The notes: generated by a model not told the origin, from the sequence alone. A DNA stretch of 64,000 nucleotides from Adineta vaga (GCA_021613535.1 CP075495.1:10106001-10170000), one strand, 5' to 3'; shown: positions 46,988 through 59,309, numbered from the stretch's first letter. Translations and numbers: made by a program.

Positions 46988-49900
46988 AAGATCGTTTATC
47001 TTTCATTACTTTCATGATATTTCGTGAGTGCATTAGACAAATAATGTCATTGATTAAAAAATAAAGAGAACTGCCATAAAAGAATGTGTTCTGTTTGGTT
47101 AGGATATATTTTCAAAGACTTACATGTTAAGGACATGTTAAGATGTGATGAATATATCATGTTTCTTAAAAAAAACACACATCTACTCCAATCGTTATTT
47201 ATGTGATGCAAGCAAGGGAATTTTCGTTATATAGATGATACTCAAAAGGATTTATTTGGACATATTTGAAGGTCGTTCAAATGTTAAGAACATCCTGATG
47301 CCTTTTCTTTTAAAATATAATTAAATATAGAAATATTTACAACAAAAAAAGCAGTTACAGATCATCATATATATCATAAAGATGCATGATTCGCACTCTT
47401 TAATCTATTTAGCGATGGCATGTCATCGCCAGATGTTCTAAACGAATATGGAATTTATTTTTTATAAATATTCAGTAATAATGAACCACCTGAAAGATTA
47501 ATGATAAATATATGACTTTTCATGACTTTGGTTTTACTTAAAAATGAGAAATTTACACATGAAAGCAAAATGAATAGCTTTTTTCTTATTATATTTCATT
47601 TATCTCGAGATATCAGACTAAATCGTGTAATAGAAAACACGATACATGAAAATATCATAGAATCAGATTTATCAACAATCTAGAATCGACAAAGCATGAA
47701 ATTAAGTGCAGAAAAGGTCAAAAAAAATAATAATCACAAATTTGTGATTTCGATCATAAGGACCTAAACTTTGCAATCGTGATATCTTATATCAAACTAG
47801 TAAATGAATAAATCCATAAAGATTATCATGCTCTGATTAACAAATGAATATAAAAACAAGTATCCGATTTTGTATTTCAAATTAGACGATACATCATGTT
47901 CTGTCAACTGAGTGTATAGACAAATTTATGGAACAGTTAAGAATGAATATTCGAAGGATAGAAAAGTTCTTTTACACTTTTTCTTGTGAAAAAATTCGAT
48001 TGAAAAATCATTCGAAAGGAAGCTCGAATCATCTTAATTAAATATCATGTACCTGAGATACTGATTAAATCGTTAACGCTTTTTTGCAATATCTACGGAA
48101 GAACACGTCCTATATTCGTATTCGAATATGATGTTCTTTCATTCGTAAAAGCTTATTCACCTATATATTTCCCAAATTAATACTAAACAGAGCATATATG
48201 TGTGAATAATTAGATGATAATTTATTTTTAATAAAGAATATATCATACGTACCTTTTAAATAACTAACTTTCAATCAATAGTTGAATGATAATATGAAGT
48301 AAACATAATGAGAAACCATGCAAAAGATCAATAATTGATTATCTGACTATCAACTTTAGAGATAAAAAATAGTCATGCAATGTGTTATAACTATTAGTTT
48401 GTTTATTTATGAGATATGAAAAAGTTTAGTAGGTCAAATTTTTGATTGAATATGGACGTATATAGCATCTGCTTCGTATTAGTACAAATTCACTGATGAA
48501 TGTATGAGTATCATGTTAGTATTTCTATTACGTACATTTAGATTAATTTGTAGTATCATTTTGAAGAACAACTATTTGTTTTTCTTGCTGAAGAAATTTA
48601 ACAATGAAAGAAATATTGAAGAGAAAATAATCTCTCGAAATAGAACCTTTGAACTCCATAACGAATCTGTTAATATATTTTTCAAGAACTTTGAATTTGT
48701 TTTTCACGCAAGGATAGTTTTATACTTAATATATCATTATCTTGTTGTTTTTTTATGATAATAATATTTGATTTATTCACACACTTGGTTATTAATGTTC
48801 TACTAGATAAATCAGTATAATTCTTCTTATAAAACATCTTCAATAAGTAATGAATTATAATTATTTAGTATGAACTATCGTTATATTCCATTGAGTGCAA
48901 ATTCCGTCCATGACGATTCATTGTTTTTCTTGATTAGATCGTATAATCAAATGATATTAATTCATTTCCTTGAAAATATGTCCACAATTACTATTCTGAT
49001 TTTCTCCTCATCAATATTTATAAACATGATGATTCGTTCTTCTTTGAATTTAATCAATAGAATTAACATTAAATACCATTTTTCTCAACTATACTTTCAC
49101 AATTATTGATCTCTCAATCATCCCTATTAACGGGTATATAATTACACAGAACGAAGTAAACTTATAATCAATTTAAAATTTTATTGATATATTTCTATCA
49201 AACTTATGTACGTTTTTAATGACACGGGCGTCATTCGAACGATATTCACCTATTTTCTATAATCGTTAACTACTACATCGTAATTTTAACCGTTTTCATA
49301 TTTTAGTTTTTATCAATTTCAATAGTAATATTATATACAGCTAATTTTTTTATTTATACTGTTTGAATGGAGAATATTTTCATTGCAATGAGTTCTTTTT
49401 GTAGTCGCACAATGTGACGTATATTGCAGGATAAAATCAAGTTGTTATTGGTAATTTAAAAGACCGAAGGACGATCATAAAACCAAATTGATATTTATCT
49501 AATCTTATCACAAATAAATTTGAATAAAATCGAAATAATCAAATTCTTTTTTTTCTAATATTAGATAATTGACATGTTGATCTAGACTGATCAATGTCAA
49601 ATATTCATTTAGTTTTATTCTACTTTTTGTTTTAATTGATTTTTATCTTGAACTTCAACCAATCTCGTGATTGACAGATATTTAATATACTTATCTTGTT
49701 ATTAATGTTAACAGTTTACTAATAAAAAAGTGTCAATAGTAAATTCAATGTCGTTGCTTATTGATAAAAACAAATAACGTTGTTATTGATCCAAGTCATA
49801 TTTTATGCATCATACCATATTACATGAATAATGAGATATGTACTCCTCAATCATGCCGAACATATATAGTATAAAGTGACGATTGGAATCATTCTTTTTC

Positions 49901-50203
49901 TTTCTATCATTAATAGTTTAAATGACATATTTAGATGTTTATTCTGCTAGTTATATTCAGCTGACGTCCTTTTTTTATGATTTACTATGAATTTTCTGAC
50001 GACATGAGAATGATTTCTGTATCTTGAAAGAAAAAATATGGAACAGATGTTCGTTTATATCCTTGATTAATCAAAGATAATAGATGATCAATAATTCGAT
50101 GATAATCTATTTTCTTAAGTCACTTGATGATCAGTATTCCTTCCTAACAGAATAAAACACTCTTTAATGTATATACGAATACCATTACTTGGATTCGGTG
50201 AAG
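46988..50203. other. Large AT-rich intergenic region
   Basis: About 3.2 kb without a supported gene. Frames at 48504-48758 and 48870-49109 are short, hydrophobic and unlike their neighbours in codon use. It holds the promoter region of the K2P channel. Confidence 0.5.
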
Positions 50204-51471
50204 ATGGAGATATTCATTTCATTCGATCAGGTAAAATCATTGAGTGATTTGTTTTCTTTTCAAATAGAACCTATTTTAGATGATCATTCAACTCGTACGC
50301 AACATCACTGTTTACTTTTTCGACATACATTACATCAAATAAGTTTATTACTAACTGTCATCATCTATTTAATATTGGGTGGTCTATTTTTTGAATATAT
50401 TGAGTCGCAATATTATTTGAAAAACGATGATGTACGAAAAGAAATTATTCATGAAACCTATGAAAATATTCGTGTCTATGCTGTTTATTTATTAAATGAA
50501 CAATTAAATGAAAATTTTGAAAATGCTTATTATCAATGGCGTTGGCAATCTAATCGATCGATGAATTATATTTATTTAAATAATGAACGAGCAAACTTAC
50601 TTGATAATCGAACAACAATCGAAATCGAACAAATGTCTCTACGTTTATCTATGCAACATGTTTCTGTCGAAAAATTTGTTTATAAATGGACATATTCAAC
50701 AGCAATACTTTATGCTGCAACTTTAGTTACAACAATTGGTTACGGAAATATATCACCAAAAACTGCACGAGGAAAAATCTTCACTGTCATTTGTAAACTA
50801 ATGTCTTTGATTGCAATTTTAGTAATCCTTTTTAGTTTTTTATTTATTAGATGCATTAGTAGGTATCTTATTAGTTGTATCATGGATAAAATTAGTTGGA
50901 GAATCTTTAGCAATAGTTGTAACAAGATATTATCGACGTTTAAAACAATGTTTACGACATATGAAAAGTAAAAGAGTACCATTAAGAAAAAAGGTATGTA
51001 TATGAAATAAAGATTTGATATATGATCAATATAATAAGAAAGAAATTGACAATATAAATGTGTCGGTATTTGATTGATTAATTGAATAGAATAATAAATA
51101 TTTGAAGATATCTTTTTTAGGATTATCGACGAAAAAAAGTACCATTTCATGTGTCTATAATATTGTTGACTCTCTATCTTCTTGCTGGTTCGATTCTTTT
51201 TGCAACATGGGAAGGATGGTCGTATATAGATGGAGCTTATTTCTCATTTATTACATTTACAACAATTGGTTTTGGAGATTTTGTGCCTGGTGAAAGTACG
51301 ATTAGTCAACGTAATGGAAGATCACTTCTTTGTGCATTCTATTTATTATTTGGTGTTTTATTAACTGCAATGTGTTTTAAATTAATTCAAGAAGATGTTG
51401 ATCGACTGAAGACAAATCTTTTTCAACGTTTTGGTATTGTTCATGTGCTATTACCATCAACAACAAAATAA
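50204..51471 (+). CDS. Two-pore-domain (K2P) potassium channel
   Basis: Exons 50204..50792, 50851..50993, 51121..51471; 360 aa. M1 is ISLLLTVIIYLILGGLFFEYIE. A long M1-P1 loop with N-glycosylation sites (NRS, NRT) corresponds to the extracellular cap. P1 has the filter TTIGYGN. M2 is rebuilt by the first splice (FTVIYALVGILLVVSW). M3 is VSIILLTLYLLAGSILFATWEGW, P2 has TTIGFGD and M4 is LLCAFYLLFGVLLTAMCF. Two GYG/GFG filters and four membrane helices define the K2P family of background K+ channels at the plasma membrane. Without the first splice the frame would continue into unrelated sequence. The start is the first ATG; an upstream exon cannot be excluded. The cytosolic C-terminus is short. 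Confidence 0.92.
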
Positions 51472-51866
51472 CTACATTAAAGTATTTCTTTATTGATGTC
51501 TTTTACATACAGACATTCATTCACTCTCTCTATATATATCGCTTTTCTTTTTTCTGTTCTTTTCTCTTCGATAAATAAATTTAGTCATAGAATAACTGAC
51601 ATAGTGGAAAGAAAAGAGAAACACATGAAGTCTGATGAAAGAACGAAAAAAAAATAGCGTTGGCAGACTGATGAGATAGAAAAAAAGGGGAAAATGCATC
51701 TATGATCCGATGTGAATAAGATGAAAAGCATGTTTTTTTTTATCAATTCTGCAACAGTTCTCTTTTTTTCACATATTAATCATTTCATATCAGCTTCTGA
51801 ATGGTTTTTTCTTCTTTTATTGATATATTTCATCTAAGTCATTTCTTTATTTATTTCATAGGAATC
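51472..51866. other. Intergenic / 5' leader of sterol glucosyltransferase A
   Basis: 395 bp. A pyrimidine-rich tract ending TTTCATAG lies just before GAATC-ATG (51867), so the last bases are probably the acceptor of a 5'-untranslated intron. No other feature. Confidence 0.5.
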
Positions 51867-54800
51867 ATGACAACGATTACTAGCAATAATGATAAAGAAT
51901 CCACACTTGTGATACATTTCGATCGGGATTGGAAATATTTTTGTACAATTAATAATCAATCAAATGAAAAATTCATATCAATAAATTTTAATGATCAACA
52001 GTGGAAAGCGATCGATTTACCACATAGAAATGTTCTGAATCCTTCTTTCCAATATTGGTATCGTAAGAATTTTGAATGGAGAAATAAACCAGAATTTCAA
52101 CAACATGTTTATTTACATTTTAATTCGGCTGAAGATGATAATGATGAAAGTGAAGAAATGAAAATACCTTCAGTTATTGTTTGGTTAAACGAAATTCAAA
52201 TATATTCAGGTACTTTACCAAAACCAATTCAATTAACACAACATCTACGCATCAATGCAAATAATATCCTAGCTATTTGTTCAACAGAAGGTCATACACT
52301 TGCATTAAATGCTCAAATATGTATGCCACGTGTTTGTGTGGGTCAAGTGAAATACGATGATGTTAATGAATTAACAATGAAAAATCGACCACACATGATC
52401 GATTATACAGCTAGTTTTAATGATTCGGATGGACTTATTGATGTTTTTATTGATTCATTAAAAAAAAAGAAGGAAGATACGCTTCAAGAAATATCTAATG
52501 GAGATGAAGATAGTGAATGGCAACATGTCACTGGTACGGAACAATCTGAAATGAAATCAGAATTTGAAACAGGTCCAATACCTCGTCTAGCTATTCTCAT
52601 GCTTATCGTTGGTACACGTGGTGATGTTCAACCATTTATTGCACTTGCTAAAGCACTTCTTGCTTGCGGTCATCGAGTTCGTCTTGCAACACATGAAACA
52701 TTTAGAAAGTTTGTTCGAGAAAATGGGATCGAATTCTATCCATTGGCTGGTGATCCAGCTGATCTGATGTCATTTATGGTAAAGAATGCTGGCATTGTTC
52801 CATCTGTAAGTAGTATCGTTGCTGGTGATGTGGCTAAAAGTCGACGTGTAATTGCTGAAATACTTGCATCTACATGGAAAGCATGTACTGAAGAAGATGA
52901 TGAAACAGATGTACCATTTACTGCTGAAGCAATCATTGCTAATCCACCTTCCTATGGTCATATACATTGTGCACAAAAGTTACAAATACCATTGCATATG
53001 ATGTTCACTATGCCATGGTCTCCGACATCTCAATTTCCTCATCCATTTGTTAATGTGAATTATGAAATAGGAACAATAGATACAGTGAACATGTTATCCT
53101 ATGATGTTATTGAAATGTTAGTAAGTATTTCTTAGCATTTTAATAAAAGTTTCTACGTATATCTATATAGACATGGTCAGGCATAGGTGATTTAGTCAAC
53201 GAATTTCGTAAGGATTTACTTGGTCTATCTGCATTACATACTCGTCAAGCTGTTCGTTTGATGATTGATGAACGTGTTCCTTACACCTATTGTTGGTCAC
53301 CTTCGCTGGTTCCGAAACCAGTTGATTGGCCTATGCATATCGATGTTTGTGGATTTTTCTTTCTCGATTTAGCAACCAATTATACACCACCTGATGATTT
53401 ACTTCGATTTCTTAAAGCTGGTCCACCTCCAATTTATATCGGTTTTGGTTCGATTACTGGTCATGATCCTCGAAAAATTTTAAGAACAATATTAAAAGCA
53501 TTAACTGCTACTGGATACCGAGCAATATTATCTGGTTTAGGAAGTGAAACTGATCAGCTACCTGATAATGTATTTAGAATTGGTAATTGTCCACACGATT
53601 GGCTTTTTCAACATGGTATGACATTTCATTCTTTTTTTTAAACTTCTTTCAATAGAACGATTTTTATTGTGTTTTTTTTAAATAGTATCTGCTGTTTGTC
53701 ATCATGGTGGTGCAGGTACAACTGCCGCTGGTCTTCGTGCTGGAAAGCCAACAATTATCGTACCATTCTTTGGCGATCAATTCTTTTGGGGATCAATGAT
53801 TAGTAAAAGTGGTGCTGGTCCTGCACCAATGCCTGGTAAACGTTTAAAATCAAGTGACTTAATAGAAGCCTTCAAAATAGTGCATGAAGTCGGTACTTGT
53901 GCTGCTGCAAAAAAATTACGTATTGCTTTTGAACATGAGAATGGATGTGCAGCAGCTGTTCAATCTTTTCATGCACATATGCCATTGAGTAAAATGCGTA
54001 GTGATCTTGAACCATCATTTGCTGCATGTTTTCGTTTGAATGATTATAATTTACAAATATCACGTCCAGTTGCACAAGTACTTATCTCTGCTGGAGCAAT
54101 TAAAGAATCAGATTTAACACCATTAGCAACACGTGAGTGGCGTGCAGCGATGTATGATGGTCGACCACATTTACCAATACATGGTTTAATGAAACATGGA
54201 CGTAAAGCATTTACAAGTTTATTTATTGATACAGCACAAAGTTTAAAACGAGCCGCTAGTTCAAATAGTTTAACAACCGGTACATTAGATGGTGCAGAAA
54301 GTATTGTGAAAGGTGTCGGAAAAAGTATTGGACATATTTATATTGGTTGTTTATCATTTTATGGTGAAGTAACAGATGTACTTGAACGTTTACCCAAACT
54401 ATACGATCCATACTCCGATATAGATAAACGAAAACGACCACAAATAGACGGTTTCAGTTCGGGTGCAAGAGCTGCTGAACATTCCATATGGCATGGACTT
54501 AAGGATGGTGTTACAGGACTTGTGAATAAACCTCGAGTAGGGTATGAAAGACATGGTGTTTTAGGTGGAGCAGCAGGTGCAGCTGTTGCTATACCAAACA
54601 TTGTTATTAAACCAGTTGTTGGTACACTTGCATCATTAACTTGGCTAGGTCGAGGTATTTATGCTGAAGCCAAACAATTGTCACATCAAAAAGATTCGAA
54701 TTCATCTGATCGATTATCTGTATTTACCCCAGGACATCGACGATCATCATCAGGATCATCAATGAGTAATGGAGATACTTCACCTGAAGGACAAGCATCC

Positions 54801-54995
54801 TTACAATCCGGTTTAAGAATTGATGTATGTAAACAAATTCTAATGGAATTTGAACGTATCAAACATGCACAAAGTACGCGATCTTCTTCTTCATCATTAA
54901 ATGAACATAATAATTTGAAAGAAACAAAAAAACATAATAAATCCAAAAGGATTCTATTTCAACGACAACGTAGCCATTCAGCCACACCTCATTAA
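51867..54995 (+). CDS. Sterol 3-beta-glucosyltransferase-like protein A with N-terminal GH2-type sugar-binding domain
   Basis: Exons 51867..53120, 53171..53615, 53686..54995; 1002 aa. Residues ~10-150 follow the N-terminal jelly-roll of glycoside hydrolase family 2: [42 protein letters not shown] and [15 protein letters not shown], in order. Residues ~243-620 are a GT-B sterol glucosyltransferase (GT28/UGT80 type): [24 protein letters not shown], then the UDP-sugar-binding [29 protein letters not shown]. The C-terminal part (about 820-895) has [13 protein letters not shown] and [24 protein letters not shown], a Gly-rich amphipathic module seen after fungal sterol glucosyltransferases. It probably moves glucose from UDP-glucose to membrane sterols. 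The tail is basic and Ser-rich. It is the first of a tandem pair. Confidence 0.87.
52611..52990 (+). repeat. 380-bp tract identical to 56533-56912
   Basis: Compared line by line, I found no mismatch over 380 bp, synonymous positions included, while the coding sequence on both sides differs at many positions. It encodes the donor-independent N-terminal half of the GT-B fold (GTRGDVQ.. to ..CAQKLQIP). Confidence 0.9.
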
Positions 54996-55749
54996 CGTTC
55001 TCTTACATTCTCATTTTCTTTTCCTGTAGTTCTGGTATTCTCTGATAGTTATTATTTTATAATCGTTGTTTTGTTTTGTGCTTATTTTTCCTTCAATTTA
55101 ATGTGCAGATATAATTATTTTTCATTTGAGAATTATATCATATTTAAACTATGCCCTGAACTACTAAAACAAATTGTATATAAACATTAAGAAAATAAAT
55201 CTTTCGAAGTGTTTAGCACGACTTGAACTGAAATTATATAGAACATAAATAATATATTTTCAATAGCAATCATTTCTAATGCATTAATATAGTGACAGAA
55301 TCGTGTCATTCAGTTTAAATAAAACGGTAAGTCTTCATAATGGAATAATTCTGCTGAATTTGAATCATATAACAATTTTTTTCGAATTTTTATCAGAGAT
55401 TGACGTATTTATTGACGGAGAAGTGCAATCATTTATTTTTTTTCTCTGTTCACATTTACTTAATTTCTCGTTGCTTGATTACCCTCACATGTACTCATGT
55501 AAATAGCAACGCGAAAAAATACACACGAGAAGTTGCAAGAATAATGAGAGGAGGAGAATACAACAGCTACCTGACAATTCAATGTCTTTTTCTTTTTTAC
55601 ATAGACATTATCAAAATAATATTTGAGAAGTAGTATTGACATTAAAATCGTTCTTTTCTCGCTTGTTTATGTAAGTAAAGTAGAAAAATAGTGATGAACT
55701 TTTCAACACTGTTCTCTTTTATTAGACGAATAAGGCGAAGAAGACAAGT
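54996..55749. other. Intergenic between sterol glucosyltransferases A and B
   Basis: 754 bp, AT-rich. Contains AATAAA near 55195 (possible poly(A) signal of gene A). TCTCTTTTATTAG about 35 bases before the ATG of gene B may be an acceptor for a 5' untranslated intron. No conserved coding sequence. Confidence 0.5.
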
Positions 55750-58700
55750 ATGATTAATCATGATAATACAGATACAACAACAGCAATTAATTTTGATAGC
55801 GATTGGCGTTATATTCGTGTGACAAATACATCTTATGAACCTGATTTTATATCCTTATCATACGATGATCAAGATTGGACAAGTATTCAATTACCACATA
55901 ATGATGATAAAAAATTGAGACAAAAATTTACTTCTACATGTGTTTCATATTGGTATAGAAAGAAATTTAATCTTACAAAAAAATTAGATCCAAATCAGCA
56001 GATTTATTTACATTTTGAATATGTTCCATTGAAAAAGAATGACTATGATAATGGATCAGATGTGAAAATACCAGCGGTAACTATATGGTTAAATGAAAAA
56101 CAACTTTTTTCTCAAACACTTCCAGAACCAGTTTGTTTAACAAATCATTTAAAGCAAGATGCAGATAATCTTTTTGTTATTTATTCTAAACAAGGATATC
56201 AACTTCGTTTACATGCTCGGTTACTTTTACCCTCACGTCTATCTGGTCAACTTGATCTCGATGATCTTCATGAAGATAGCACGAAAAGATTACGAGGCAA
56301 ACGTCTCGATTATGTTGCAAGTTTTGATGATTCCGATGGATTTATTGCACTTTTCATTCATGCGTTAAAAAAACATGCAAAAAAAAATGGAATCGATTAT
56401 GATATTCATGATGAACAAGCAACAGATGATGATAAAGAACATATGAAAAAAATTGAACATGATAAAATTCTTGAAGTTAAAACAGTTATTCATGGTCCAA
56501 TACCTCGTCTTGCTATTGCTATACTGATTGTGGGTACACGTGGTGATGTTCAACCATTTATTGCACTTGCTAAAGCACTTCTTGCTTGCGGTCATCGAGT
56601 TCGTCTTGCAACACATGAAACATTTAGAAAGTTTGTTCGAGAAAATGGGATCGAATTCTATCCATTGGCTGGTGATCCAGCTGATCTGATGTCATTTATG
56701 GTAAAGAATGCTGGCATTGTTCCATCTGTAAGTAGTATCGTTGCTGGTGATGTGGCTAAAAGTCGACGTGTAATTGCTGAAATACTTGCATCTACATGGA
56801 AAGCATGTACTGAAGAAGATGATGAAACAGATGTACCATTTACTGCTGAAGCAATCATTGCTAATCCACCTTCCTATGGTCATATACATTGTGCACAAAA
56901 GTTACAAATACCGTTACATATTGTATTTACTATGCCATGGTCTCCTACAATTCAATTTCCTCATCCATTTATTAAAGTCGATTATAATCGAGCACCAATC
57001 GATAGGATCAATATGCTATCCTATGATTTAGTGGAAGTACTAGTAAGTAATCCATTGATTTAAAATATCAATAGTTTCCTGTTTGATAAAAAAAAATCCA
57101 GAATAGATATCGATCACAGTTATCTTTGACGATTTTGATTTGATAGAATACGACAGCGCTAGATAGTTTTTCCTTTCTATATAGACATGGTCCGGTATGC
57201 GTAATATTATTAATGAATTTCGTAAAGAAACACTTGGTTTACCTACGTTACATACACGTCAGGCAGTTCGAATAATGATGGATGAACATGTACCACATAC
57301 TTATTGTTGGTCACCTTCCTTTGTTCCAAAGCCAGCTGATTGGCCTACGCATATTGATGTCTGTGGATTTTTCTTTCTCAATCTCGCTACAGATTATAAA
57401 CCACCTGATGATTTACTTCGATTTCTTAAAGCTGGTCCACCTCCAATTTATATCGGTTTTGGTTCGATTACTGGCCATGATTCAGATCGAATCTTACAAG
57501 TCGTCCTAGAAGCTTTAGAAGAAACTAGATATCGATCTCTACTAGCTGGTTTTGATATTGATAATAATAAATTACCTGATAATATATTCAAAATTGGAAA
57601 TTGTCCACACGATTGGCTATTTCAACATGGTATGACATTTCATTCTCTTTATTGTTTACTTTCTTCAATAGAACGATTTTTATTGTGTTTTTTTAAAAAT
57701 AGTATCTGCTGTTTGTCATCATGGTGGTGCAGGTACAACTGCCGCTGGTCTTCGTGCTGGAAAGCCAACAATTATCGTACCATTCTTTGGTGATCAATTC
57801 TTTTGGGGATCAATGATTAGTAAAAGTGGTGCTGGTCCTGCACCAATGCCTGGTAAAACTATCACAACAAAACAGCTCGTCGCTGCATTTCATTTTGTTC
57901 ATGAACCACAAGCACAAACTGCTGCACAGAAAATAAGCAACGATTTTCAGCATGAAAATGGTTGTGAAGTTGCTGTTCAATCTTTTCATGCACACCTACC
58001 ATTGAGTAAAATGCGTAGTGATCTTGAACCATCATTTGCTGCATGTTTTCATCTGAATGATTATGATTTGCAAATATCACGTCCAGTTGCACAAGTACTT
58101 ATCTCTGCTGAATTGATCGATGAATCCCAATTATCCCCACATTCAACTCATACATGGTCAACATTAATGCATTGTGATCATTTCAAAGCATTTACTCGTG
58201 GTATTAAACGTGCAGTATCAAAATTTACAGGTTCAATGAATCGTTCGAAACGATCCAGAAGTGCTAATTTATTAGAAAGAAAATCTTTTGATGATTTAGA
58301 AAATGATACTAAACTTGATGCGGTTAGTACAGGACATTCGTTTAAAGATGAAATATCTCTGTATGGTGTTGCTAAAGTTCAATCAAAAGATGGAGAAAAA
58401 AAAACGGTTTCGTCAGAAAAAAATCTGAAAGGCAATGTTCGACATACTGCTATGAACGTTGTTGAAAAAGCTGCGAATCACAATCGTCAGCATAGTATCA
58501 ATGCTTCGCGTCTATCTCCTGCTGCTTCTCCGTATAAGACTATTTCTAAGCCGCGAACAGTTAATACCTCTTCAGCCACTAAGAAAACTGTAACACAAAC
58601 GAATACAAAAATCCAACGATCAGTTTTGTCAAAACCAAAAGTTACATCACAAGTAAAAGAAAACAAATCTCCTGAAGAAAAAGCAGCAACTATGTCTGGT

Positions 58701-58862
58701 TTTTCTCTTGATGTATGCAAACAAATTTTAGCTGATTTTAAAAAAATCCAACAAGAGCGAGAACAGGCTAATAACAATGAAAAATCCATACATCAACTAA
58801 TGAAATTTGTTCATCCATTACGGCGATCACGTAGTCGATCAAAAAGAACACCAACTGATTAG
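55750..58862 (+). CDS. Sterol 3-beta-glucosyltransferase-like protein B with N-terminal GH2-type sugar-binding domain
   Basis: Exons 55750..57042, 57185..57629, 57703..58862; 965 aa. Intron positions are the same as in gene A; intron 1 is longer (142 vs 50 bp). The GH2-like domain is present (DSDWRYI, QDWTSIQLPH, YWYRKKFNL, IYLHFEY, VTIWLNEKQLF, LTNHLKQDADNLFVI). The GT-B domain has [18 protein letters not shown] and [28 protein letters not shown], with the same predicted UDP-glucose:sterol activity. After residue ~690 it departs from A: the Gly-rich fungal-type module is absent, replaced by a Ser/Lys/Thr-rich low-complexity tail. It ends in the same sort of basic segment and shares GFSLDVCKQILADFKKI with A. 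This suggests a different membrane-targeting mode. Confidence 0.87.
56533..56912 (+). repeat. 380-bp tract identical to 52611-52990
   Basis: Partner of the tract in gene A; same length, no mismatch seen by eye. Confidence 0.9.
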
Positions 58863-58865
58863 ATA

Positions 58866-58888
58866 TATCTATATATATATATATATAT
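58866..58888. repeat. (AT)n simple repeat
   Basis: TA dinucleotide run just after the stop codon of sterol glucosyltransferase B. Similar runs are at 1225-1241, 4230-4243, 12558-12590 and 24475-24492. Confidence 0.9.
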
Positions 58889-59065
58889 CGTTTAGTATTT
58901 CTTATATTCTCGCATGATTCCATGTATATAATAAAACTTCCCTATCAAAAAATTTTCTCTTTTCTTCTGTTAAGAAATTAAATATAACAAAAATAATTAG
59001 AAGAATTCAATTTTTATTCTTTTGAAATAAAAGGTATTCGATAATAATTCATTATGTAATTATCA

Positions 59066-59309
59066 TCAAAGATTATCACAGCAGCAAATAACAATCCAAG
59101 CATGAATTATTCCAGGTACCTTCAAAATAAAAAATCATATCAATTTATTTCTAAAAAGAAAGTGCAATCCTTACGAGTCCAAGTAATGTCAAAAGAATAT
59201 TGACCGAAACTGTTCCACTGCAGATTTTATCTCTTGCAATCCATACAGCAAGTGGTGGAATGAATAAACTAATGATAATCAATAATAATTTTGTGCATGT
59301 TCCCGCCAT
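59066..59309 (-). CDS. Pmp3/UPF0057-family small membrane protein, 62 aa, two exons
   Basis: Exon 1 59309..59175 (45 codons) and exon 2 59119..59066 (17 codons plus TGA), with a 55-bp GT..AG intron. Two membrane helices are predicted: LLLIIISLFIPPLAVWIA and NILLTLLGLVPGIIHAWIVI. The family signature FIPPLAV, then NILLTLLG.(V/I)PGIIHA, is complete once the exons are joined. The Cys cluster CCCDN at the end is usual in animal members. Pmp3 proteins are plasma-membrane proteolipids induced by salt, cold and desiccation in fungi, plants and nematodes, linked to membrane potential and ion homeostasis. In a desiccation-tolerant animal a stress role is plausible but inferred. No other reading of this segment is supported. 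Confidence 0.88.

Noticed and set aside
48504-49109. Two hydrophobic + frames (84 and 79 aa)
   Set aside because: Composition follows the AT-rich background; no start context, splice site or motif supports them.
50204-50292. Possible short intron in the first part of the K2P gene (donor after ..FDQ, acceptor TTTTCAAATAG)
   Set aside because: Splicing would place a stop in the next exon; reading through keeps the frame open into M1.
51801-51866. Upstream in-frame Met for sterol glucosyltransferase A (hydrophobic leader, 22 extra residues)
   Set aside because: The stretch ends in a typical pyrimidine-AG acceptor just before the chosen ATG, and paralog B starts at the equivalent position without such a leader.
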